From positions 558,001 to 622,000 of the forward strand of contig JAUPSS010000008.1 in the NCBI GenBank assembly GCA_040285825.1: a stretch of 64,000 bases of DNA, written 5' to 3'. Both the position numbers and the translations under genes were made by a program. Positions 39,056 through 47,260 of the stretch are shown here, piece by piece; positions within the stretch are counted from its first letter, which is position 1, and each line of letters opens with the position of its first letter. The notes below the pieces were generated by a model. That model was not told the DNA's origin. It was given only the letters and a program-made list of their open reading frames with translations, and did no database searches. This DNA comes from Eukaryota sp. TZLM1-RC. Its lineage: Eukaryota; Metamonada: BaSk clade.

Positions 39056-42000
39056 ATGTCCGAAGGAGGGTTCTCCTCATCCTCCGATACAAACAGTCAT
39101 GACCATACTCCTCTTTCTACCAAACCCCATCACAGTCCAGAAATTCGTACTATATTCCGACCATCGTTTGCACCTAATTCTCATAGCAGAAGCCAAATAT
39201 CTCGTTCAAATTCTCCTTTGAAATACCAAGGCAGTGTTCTTTCCTCTCCCAACTTATTAAAAGAACCCCATAGATACATTAAACTTCATCCAAGGGACTC
39301 GAGTCCCCTCTCTCCTCTGTCAGAACTTAATTCACGTCCCTCTTCTCCATGTTCTCCTACATCTCAATCAGCTTCTCCACCTGCTCTCCTTTCAGCTCTA
39401 TCACCTCCCCCAAATCCTTCTGCTCACCACCCTAAGTCCAAGCTATCTAAAAAATCCTCTATTGGCACCAAATCAACGGCCTCCTTAGCAACAGTTTCTT
39501 CACTTACATCAGATAGATTTGATTCGGTTGTTCGACGTGTAAGCAATGATCCTGATCTTTCCCGTATGCATAGTATTGCCAAACTGCCACGTGCCGGTCG
39601 TCTCTGTTCTTCTTTAGCAGATGTTGACGGAGCATTCGATAGGACTGAATCAAATAAAGAAATTTTATCATTATTAAGCAATCAATCAGTCGACAATGGA
39701 AACTGGTCGCTCTTAGTCAAGATTTTTGACAGTCAGATTGTTCCAAGGCTTCGATCAATCAATTCCAAGTCAAATGAACATTTGTTGTGTAATCACCTCA
39801 GATTAGATTCTGACAAGACCAATCATAGTTGGGTTACTTTTTTCGATGATGCTGGCTTGTTTTCACCAGTAAAGCACAAAAAAGGTCATAAACAAGGCCA
39901 GAAAAGTCAAGAAAGTCAAGAACAGTCTTTTCTTGATCTAGAACTGACCAGATTGGAACTGAAAAGTCAATATGATTCTGCATATTCAGCTGGGTTGAGC
40001 CTTTCTCCCTCTGATTTGATTGGAGTCACGGTCAGTCACGTGGGAGAAGATCATAATTCACATGAAGTCGCAGCAAGTCAAGTTAATATTGGTCTGCTGT
40101 ATTTTGCCAGAGTTGCAACCATTATTAATGTTAACCAACGTTTTCTCTCCCAATTTTTGAATTGTGGCGAAGTAGAATTTGGGCTTGATCTGTTATACGA
40201 ATGTTTTGTCTTGTCCAGACTTTTGTTGACTAGTCTTGGGAATTCTGACCTAGATGACGTGATTATCGACTCTCCACCTGTCGGTTTTACATATTCTGAT
40301 CCTACCTTGGAAAAACTGTTTTCTTCATTTAGTGATTTCTCTACAGAATTGCAACATCAAGCTGCGTTTTATTTCAAATATTTAGTTTCCATTCTTAAAA
40401 CAATAAGTGAACGTACTTCTAATTTATCTTATTTATTATTGTTAAATTCTCAAATTGAAAATGTTTTATTCAATATTGAGACCTTTTCTATTAGTGAACT
40501 ATCTGTGGAATTTGTTGAATTAATTCAGCTGAAGACGGAAATTTGCTGCAAACTTACATCTAATAATTTGTCCATTGGGAATTCATATGAAGATTCATTG
40601 ATTTTATTGAAAGCGGATTTGATTAGGTATTCAAATTTTTTAAATCACATTAATAAGGATTTTGTAATTAGCGGTGTGACTCAATCATTAAATCATTTAA
40701 TCAGTTTCTTGCTTGGTCAGCTTGACCTCGAAAGAATTCATGATTTTGATCCTTGTAAACTTTATTCGGATAACTCCTTCCAAAGTATTTCGTCAGAGTA
40801 TTTTCTTGATAGCAATGGTGAGGTTGATTCAGTTGATATGAATGAAGTTGTCAGTGGCTTGAATATTTCCAATGTTATCCCTACTGAGCTGATCCCGTGG
40901 TTTTGTGATCTTTTTGATTGTCTTTTACCAATCAAATCTCCTATTTTGGCTGTGTGCGGAATGAAATTATCAGCCCATTTCCTCATCAATTTGGATTTTC
41001 CTAAAACCCTTTATTATTTGTTAAATTCTCTCAAGTGTTGTACGTTTGTTTCCCCTTCAATCATTTCCATTAATCAATTAGTCAATTTTTTGATCTGGTT
41101 CTTTGCTTGTTTCCACAGTGTTCATGAAACTCTGCAATTTCTTTCCAATTTGTCGAATCCAATTGAGACCAACTTCACCACTAGAAATCAATCAAATTAC
41201 ATCACGTCTCGCAATCAAAACTCCAATCAATCATTTGTCAGTTGGTTTGATAGTTTCCTTTCTCAACTTGATGAAGGGATCAAAATCGGGTCTTTTTGGT
41301 CTGATATGTCCGCCATTGACTCATTTCAAACGTGTTTTTCTTCTATAACTCACAAAATTTCCAATCTTCGAACGGTTCATCATCGGCAGCAGCTAATCAA
41401 TCAAATCAAAAGAATTTTAAAGACTTTTTACTCTTCAACAGAACTCTGTATCTCTTACACTGATGTCTATTCGTCACTTGAAGAATGTTTAGAGGATCTT
41501 GCAGATTACGATGAAATTAAGTGTAGAAAAGAAGAAGACTTGATGTTTACTTGGATCGAGTTAATTAAGGTGGTGGATTATAATATGAGGTATGTGACGT
41601 CTTTGTTTAGTAGAATTGTCAGTGAAAGAAGGCGCTTGGGCTTTTGTAATAAAAAGAAGAAACACAATTTAATCAAACAAAAGAATTGTTTTTCGTTAAT
41701 TCAACTCTTGCATGAATCTAAATTGGTTCTCACTGATTCGCTGAAAATTTCAAAGGTTTTGGCTAAATCAGTGCTATTTGGATCAAAAGCAGCTCAAGAA
41801 GAGATCACTCGATCAAAGTTTATGCCACCATTGAAAATTTTGTCACAGTATTCCATAAAGGATCAAAATTTGTCAGTTTTTGACAAATTAAGCAGTCTTC
41901 TCTGGTCAAGATTAGTCAAGATCACTGTAGATCTTTCTGACACTCTTTTGCAAATATTTGCCTTTCATCATTCCTGGAAAAGACTTTGTAATTCAGTCAC

Positions 42001-45000
42001 AATGCTTACTTTTGTTTATCACCAACGTCCTCTCTTCCTCTCTCCCTTTTCTTCCAGCGTTTGTCTGCTCTGGAACGAAATTCAGAGATACCCAACAGAA
42101 TTAGTTAAAGATATAGGAGAAGGTGTTTGTTTCGACTACAAGGAGAGTTATTGTAAAATGTCGGTAGTAGCTCATAACGATGACGTGGTCGTCCAAAATG
42201 ATGACGTGTTTGATTCAGATCCTGAAGATTTGGTTGAATTTGATGATCACTCTATCACTGAAGTCCGGGTTTCAAAAAGTGTTGCAGGAGTATCTTCTCT
42301 TCCCAAAGTACAACTTGCTGTTCCTAATAAAGAAATAGAATTCATCAGAAGACAATGTTCTTGCCATCATCCTTTTGCCATTCAATCTTTGCTGTATTTA
42401 GGAACTCAATATTATAAAGAAGGTTTTTTTGATCATTCCAAGATATTACTACTGGAATGTCTAGAAGTTTGTTTGAATAGTCCAGATATCCCAATCAATG
42501 TTCTTGTCACTGTTTGGAACGACCTATTTAAAATTGCAAAGCAGACTGAGAATCCTTATGAACTGTTATCTTGGTTAAATGAACAAGAAAGTTATTACAA
42601 GCATCTTAAGTCAGAGTCAAATGAGGCTGTTTCGAAGTATTTAGAACTTTTAGGTGAGGCTTCCTTGCTTGTTCGCCAAGATAAGGTCTCCCACACACGT
42701 TACCTCTACCAACTACGATACTCAGAGGAGGTCAGCTCATCAGTCACTACTGCTTCTGTGGCGCGAATCCTTCACTTAAATAGGGAATATGCCTTTCTTT
42801 TCCTTAAAGAGAACGCTCATGCAGAAGTTTCTACAGTTTTGGAAAATTCCCTATCCCTACACTCAAATTATTCCAATCCCGCTGATGTCGGCTTTCTCTC
42901 TGATTGGCATCTTTATTCTAAGACCAAGCTGGTCTTGGCCAAGAACTTCGAAGGTGAAGGTAGATACGTGGATGGGTCCGTGGAATTGGAAAAGGCACTG
43001 GCAAAGAGACCTTCTGTTGTTCCTCTTCACGACAACTTGTCAAGTCGTCTGTTTGATGAAATTTTCCGCTTGAGGTCACTTGATGTCGACCAACAAAAAG
43101 AACCTGCACCGCCTACTGAGACACACGTTTTTGCTTTTGTCTTTGGCGAGTACAGAGCTGCTATTAGTCTTGTAAAAGCAAGATTTCCAAGTTTCTCTGA
43201 AAAGTTTACGTCATTCAGTAACCCTGAGAATCTTTCTGAATTTAAATCATTATTAAAATCAGTTCCACATTTTTCCAATATTTGTGGGTCTCTAGCTAAG
43301 TTGCTAGCTGCTGGTACCAGGTTTTCTGAGTCAATTACTGTTTATAAGTTTCAACTTTTTTGTATGTCATGCTTACTTCCAACTGATCATCATTCATTTT
43401 CTGCGGTTTGGAAGAAGTTGTTGTTCGCCTACTCCCAACAGCTCAGAAGTACACGTGATTTGATAGAGTTTATCGACTCGGAAAGGCAAAATTTCGGGTC
43501 TTTTCTACCTCCTTCCCACTGCTTAATCACTCTTTTGGATTCTGAATCAAAGAAGTTAACAGAAAGAATGGCAAGATTGGAAAAGTGGCTGGCCGTTGGA
43601 GGGTTCTATACTCTGTACTTTGTTATTGGCATTTTCTTTTTTTTCTTTGCACCCCCAATCAACCAGATACTTTCTTTTTGGAATAGAAACACTTCTTGGA
43701 CCTATTTTTTGCTTTGGTCGGTGGAGTTTGTTTTATTAGTTTTGGCTCTTTACCTCGTCAGATGGCCTCAATTGCCTAACGACTCTGCTGACCAACGGAG
43801 AATTTCCCGGATACAACGAAGCAAGACGATTAACAAATGCTGTCTGGTTATTACAACCCACAGATCTGCTGATATTATAGCGCAAACTTTGAAAAGTGCT
43901 CTGAAAATATTTCCAGCTAACAAAATCTATATTGCTGATAATGGCAACTCTACCAACCCTTTAGATAATACAAGGGAAGTAGTTGCCCAGTGTGATCCTT
44001 CTATCAATTACCATTGGATCTCTACTGGCAATAAGACATTGGCTACATGGTGGACTGTTAGTTATTGTGTTCAAGAGGACTTTGTCATGACCATCGATGA
44101 CGACGTCCTTCTCCCCCAGGACTTAGTCATTCCCCTTGATGAATTTGAAGATGGTCAAACAAAGTGCCTTGCTTTCACAATCAGGGCAGATAATCTTTGT
44201 AAAGCTAATGGTAAGCTTAATATTATTGCACACTTCCAAGACGTTGAATACAAGCTTGCTGGACTTTTCAAGCTCTTCCAGTCCAAGATCCAGTCCTCAC
44301 TTTGTCCACATGGAGCAATCAGCATGTGGGAAAGAGAAACATTCATGAAGGTGCTCAAACGGCATAACTGCACCTTTCACGGAGAAGATCTCCAGTGCGG
44401 TTTAGTGTTGCATGAACTAAACAAGAACTACAGAATTGCCACAGTCGGAAGGGTTTGCGTACCCACCACTGTACCAGATCATTTGCTTTGTAGAAAGCTC
44501 TTTAAATGTAAATGTGCATCTGGCTACAGTCTCCTGGTTCAGAGAATCAAAAGCTGGGACATCACGGCCCATAGGTTTAGTATTCGTCTAATAGGTTTAT
44601 TATTGTTTTATTGGAAACGAAATACTTTTGTTTTAAAGCCGTTCATAATCTTTGAGTTATGGACCGTCATTATGGATTGGATCAGAGTTTCCTTGCTTAT
44701 TTACATTATTATGCAAAATCCTTTTGTGTTTCTTCTGGGGATGACAGTAACCCATGCTATTTACACTATATTTTTGGTTTTTTTCAATTACTGGGTTCTT
44801 AGGGACCGGCACGACCTTAGATCCCCTATTCTAGTAGTTTTGTTGTTCCCCTTTTACAGATATTTGTTGCTTCTTTTCAGGGCCATCGCCTTGGTTCACA
44901 ACTTGCTTTATTATACTCCTTTTGTTCGTAATAGAATAGCAATTAAGGATCGGAACGATCTTCCTTTACCCCCAAAATTTGAAGAAGAGATCAGTCTGTT

Positions 45001-46216
45001 ATCTACTGTCGAGGAAGGTGACTTTGACATTGTCTCATGTGAAAAATTCAACTTTTTAGTTAAGCCCAAACTGCCAGCTTTTGTATTGAATCATTTCAAT
45101 TCACCTAGATCCAAAATTTTCAAACCCGTCAATAGCTGGTTTTCAGACATTTTTGTTCCCGCCAATCATCTCAATACTCCCGCATTGCATTTAGCTTTTC
45201 TTCCCCCAGAATTCAATCTCTATAATGGTATTGAGGATCTTTGTCATTTGACTTATCCTTTCAATGCAATGTTACCTAATCATGTTTTACTAGCCAACCT
45301 AGTTTGCTTTCTGAGTTCTACACCTCTTGCGCTCTCTAATGATTGTTCTGTGGCAATTAAAGTTTTGGAGCTAATGTATGTCGTTGGTTTGAAAAAAATG
45401 AATGAAGCAAATTTTGCTGATGTCAGGAAAAACAAGGCAGTCTTCCGTGGCCTTGGAGAAAAGGTTTCTATTAGTCAACTTCGTTCTATTATCACAGAGT
45501 ATATTTTGCATATGCTTACGTCTATCAATTCACATTCTTTGTTCTCTTCATTAGACACATCTGTTTTCTTCTGTCAACCATTAGAGGTGTTCAGTATTGA
45601 AGTTGGTTGCTTGACCACAGAGAAGACTTTTACTATTGATCAATCAAATCCACTCTCCAGTCTGGTTCTTCTTGATTCAAGAGACCCTCTTGTGCTTATT
45701 GTTCCTCTCTCTGGATCCTTTAGTGTGCCAGGAGTTTTTGGGTTGGTTGTAGTGAATTGTTCCAAGTCCATCGTTTGCATTAGTGCTCCCAGTGGTTTTG
45801 ATTCATCGAACTTATACAAAATTGTACTACTTCTGGATAGTATTGAACCTCAATTATTTATTAGGCAATGGAACATTCTCCGAGTACGAGATCACTCTTG
45901 TGAGTATCTAAGTTGGTCTTCTGTAGTCAAACGCGCTGAGCATAAGAAAAACTCCACAATTAGTGATGTCAATGATTCCTTAACATTGTCTCTGGATTTG
46001 GATCTCTCTCAATCTGGTGAAGAGATTACTTTTAATGGATTGTGGCTTGATCCCCTCGTTGACTTGTTACAAACTCCTATTGTTTTTGGAGAGATGAAGT
46101 CAGAACCTAAACTTGTTGGTAAAGAGTTTATAGAAACATGTGACCAGTTTGTGTTGCTAATTGAACACGGGCCTGGTAACGTGGAGTTGCATTTGCAAGG
46201 CTCTTGTTCTCAATAA
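39056..46216 (+). CDS. Giant protein: helical N-terminal region, family-2 glycosyltransferase, C-terminal unknown region
   Basis: 2386 codons without interruption. Residues 1-170: Ser/Pro-rich, disordered. About 200-1500: mostly helical, TPR- or solenoid-like (EGFFDHSKILLLECLEVCLN; QLFCMSCLLP). About 1512-1577: two membrane helices. About 1590-1835: GT-A type glycosyltransferase with CLVITTHRSADIIAQTLKSA, DxD in TIDDDVLLP (about 1680), acceptor/base region TFHGEDLQCG (about 1775) and QRIKSWD near the QxxRW position (about 1828), as in hyaluronan/chitin/cellulose-synthase-type GT2 enzymes. Then four or more helices to about 1955. About 1960-2386: soluble, unrecognised. The GT2 part would polymerise or transfer sugar at a membrane; the fusion with large cytosolic parts is unusual. 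The ATG at 39056 is the first in frame. Confidence 0.8.
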   Translation: MSEGGFSSSSDTNSHDHTPLSTKPHHSPEIRTIFRPSFAPNSHSRSQISRSNSPLKYQGSVLSSPNLLKEPHRYIKLHPRDSSPLSPLSELNSRPSSPCSPTSQSASPPALLSALSPPPNPSAHHPKSKLSKKSSIGTKSTASLATVSSLTSDRFDSVVRRVSNDPDLSRMHSIAKLPRAGRLCSSLADVDGAFDRTESNKEILSLLSNQSVDNGNWSLLVKIFDSQIVPRLRSINSKSNEHLLCNHLRLDSDKTNHSWVTFFDDAGLFSPVKHKKGHKQGQKSQESQEQSFLDLELTRLELKSQYDSAYSAGLSLSPSDLIGVTVSHVGEDHNSHEVAASQVNIGLLYFARVATIINVNQRFLSQFLNCGEVEFGLDLLYECFVLSRLLLTSLGNSDLDDVIIDSPPVGFTYSDPTLEKLFSSFSDFSTELQHQAAFYFKYLVSILKTISERTSNLSYLLLLNSQIENVLFNIETFSISELSVEFVELIQLKTEICCKLTSNNLSIGNSYEDSLILLKADLIRYSNFLNHINKDFVISGVTQSLNHLISFLLGQLDLERIHDFDPCKLYSDNSFQSISSEYFLDSNGEVDSVDMNEVVSGLNISNVIPTELIPWFCDLFDCLLPIKSPILAVCGMKLSAHFLINLDFPKTLYYLLNSLKCCTFVSPSIISINQLVNFLIWFFACFHSVHETLQFLSNLSNPIETNFTTRNQSNYITSRNQNSNQSFVSWFDSFLSQLDEGIKIGSFWSDMSAIDSFQTCFSSITHKISNLRTVHHRQQLINQIKRILKTFYSSTELCISYTDVYSSLEECLEDLADYDEIKCRKEEDLMFTWIELIKVVDYNMRYVTSLFSRIVSERRRLGFCNKKKKHNLIKQKNCFSLIQLLHESKLVLTDSLKISKVLAKSVLFGSKAAQEEITRSKFMPPLKILSQYSIKDQNLSVFDKLSSLLWSRLVKITVDLSDTLLQIFAFHHSWKRLCNSVTMLTFVYHQRPLFLSPFSSSVCLLWNEIQRYPTELVKDIGEGVCFDYKESYCKMSVVAHNDDVVVQNDDVFDSDPEDLVEFDDHSITEVRVSKSVAGVSSLPKVQLAVPNKEIEFIRRQCSCHHPFAIQSLLYLGTQYYKEGFFDHSKILLLECLEVCLNSPDIPINVLVTVWNDLFKIAKQTENPYELLSWLNEQESYYKHLKSESNEAVSKYLELLGEASLLVRQDKVSHTRYLYQLRYSEEVSSSVTTASVARILHLNREYAFLFLKENAHAEVSTVLENSLSLHSNYSNPADVGFLSDWHLYSKTKLVLAKNFEGEGRYVDGSVELEKALAKRPSVVPLHDNLSSRLFDEIFRLRSLDVDQQKEPAPPTETHVFAFVFGEYRAAISLVKARFPSFSEKFTSFSNPENLSEFKSLLKSVPHFSNICGSLAKLLAAGTRFSESITVYKFQLFCMSCLLPTDHHSFSAVWKKLLFAYSQQLRSTRDLIEFIDSERQNFGSFLPPSHCLITLLDSESKKLTERMARLEKWLAVGGFYTLYFVIGIFFFFFAPPINQILSFWNRNTSWTYFLLWSVEFVLLVLALYLVRWPQLPNDSADQRRISRIQRSKTINKCCLVITTHRSADIIAQTLKSALKIFPANKIYIADNGNSTNPLDNTREVVAQCDPSINYHWISTGNKTLATWWTVSYCVQEDFVMTIDDDVLLPQDLVIPLDEFEDGQTKCLAFTIRADNLCKANGKLNIIAHFQDVEYKLAGLFKLFQSKIQSSLCPHGAISMWERETFMKVLKRHNCTFHGEDLQCGLVLHELNKNYRIATVGRVCVPTTVPDHLLCRKLFKCKCASGYSLLVQRIKSWDITAHRFSIRLIGLLLFYWKRNTFVLKPFIIFELWTVIMDWIRVSLLIYIIMQNPFVFLLGMTVTHAIYTIFLVFFNYWVLRDRHDLRSPILVVLLFPFYRYLLLLFRAIALVHNLLYYTPFVRNRIAIKDRNDLPLPPKFEEEISLLSTVEEGDFDIVSCEKFNFLVKPKLPAFVLNHFNSPRSKIFKPVNSWFSDIFVPANHLNTPALHLAFLPPEFNLYNGIEDLCHLTYPFNAMLPNHVLLANLVCFLSSTPLALSNDCSVAIKVLELMYVVGLKKMNEANFADVRKNKAVFRGLGEKVSISQLRSIITEYILHMLTSINSHSLFSSLDTSVFFCQPLEVFSIEVGCLTTEKTFTIDQSNPLSSLVLLDSRDPLVLIVPLSGSFSVPGVFGLVVVNCSKSIVCISAPSGFDSSNLYKIVLLLDSIEPQLFIRQWNILRVRDHSCEYLSWSSVVKRAEHKKNSTISDVNDSLTLSLDLDLSQSGEEITFNGLWLDPLVDLLQTPIVFGEMKSEPKLVGKEFIETCDQFVLLIEHGPGNVELHLQGSCSQ

Positions 46217-46739
46217 ATCTTTGTCCTTTGTTTTTTTGAACTTACATCTTAGATATTCAGTGAACTCAACTATAAGTGAATAACCCTTATTTACTGGGTC
46301 ATTTACGAAACTGTTGGTTACCCCTAGAAAAGACTGTATCACTGTTTATTGTATATAATTACGAATGCAGCGAATGAGACTTACTGAGGAAAGGGCCTGA
46401 GAGACAAGCACTGTTGTGAAATCTGATGAAACAAGCATCACATAATAATAACAATTGTAGACCAACGGTATTGTAAAGGCTAGTGAGTGATTGAAGCGAA
46501 AGTTTAGAGTGGTGTTTAATCAATAATCATCTATAGAAACACGCATTGTTTGAGTTAGCAAAATTGAAACAAAATATTTATAAAACTATCCAACACTGAG
46601 GAATTGGATCCCTATTCGTTATAACTACTATTAATTTGATAATAAATTAGCTATAATTCTTTGCTATTATTGAGCCATAGAGAGATTTGAAGTAAAATTA
46701 ATAAATAATGGATAAATAAGTTTCACAAAATAGCATTGT
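46217..46739. other. Intergenic stretch, nothing recognised
   Basis: AT-rich, no open frame of note, ending at Fanzor debris Fz-F. Confidence 0.4.
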
Positions 46740-47060
46740 AGTGATGGGTGATAAAAGCAAACCAATTTTTAAGCGTAAAGCAGCTACAAAAAAGATTGGT
46801 TATCGAAAAATGTTTAAAAAACGTAACTTCCGACTATTGCTGCTGGGTAATTAAATAGAACAAGTTGTCGATGTCATGCATGTGTACACAAGGGGAAAGA
46901 AGGTGAGAAAGTAAAGAAATATCGCGTACCTAATGGAAGACCATACAGGAGAGCAGAGACATCAACGGCCCTGAGACATGAATTACTCACTTGCAAGAAG
47001 TGTGGATCAGTATATTAAAGGAAAGAAAGACCTCCTGTCAGTGTTGGAAATCTGATCGGG
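46740..47060 (+). pseudogene. Fanzor copy Fz-F, C-terminal remnant
   Basis: Reads MGDKSKPIFKRKAATKKIGY (the GDW region), then in another frame NRTSCRCHACVHKGKEGEKV (T-S and first Cys pair) and LRHELLTCKKCGSVY (second Cys pair), then a stop where W-x-RD would follow. It belongs to a different Fanzor subfamily from B and C, with a longer loop between Cys pairs. It lies 200 bp upstream of the gene at 47261 on the same strand. Confidence 0.7.
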
Positions 47061-47191
47061 TAATATAACCATTTAAATATAGTGAAATCCGATCTAAAAA
47101 CAACATCCACCTAGCAGCCCAACAGTCAGCGACCCAAGTCGGCATAAATCAAAGGTTCTGATACAACTTCAAGTTTTGGAAAGATCAACTT

Positions 47192-47260
47192 GATTTGTTT
47201 CATCTTCATATTACACCAAGCTCAACAGGTTACTATTTGACATTTCTGTGCTGCTAGCCG
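47192..47260 (+). promoter_or_regulatory. Start-proximal motif shared with the ZNF277-like gene
   Basis: TACTATTTGACATTTCTGTG, then CTGCTAGCCG before the ATG, parallels 298-323; upstream, TTGATTTG and TTTCATCTTCATATT also recur in order. Confidence 0.5.

Noticed and set aside
39424-46342. Several open frames of 60-95 codons on the opposite strand or other frames of the giant gene
   Set aside because: They overlap an uninterrupted 2386-codon frame with clear domains and have no independent support.
46840-46870. Genetic-code reassignment suggested by in-frame stops in Fanzor copies
   Set aside because: Long host genes (GPI8, IMP3, GT2 fusion, ARM protein) end in TAA or TAG exactly where homologues end and contain no internal TAA, TAG or TGA, so the standard code holds for the host.
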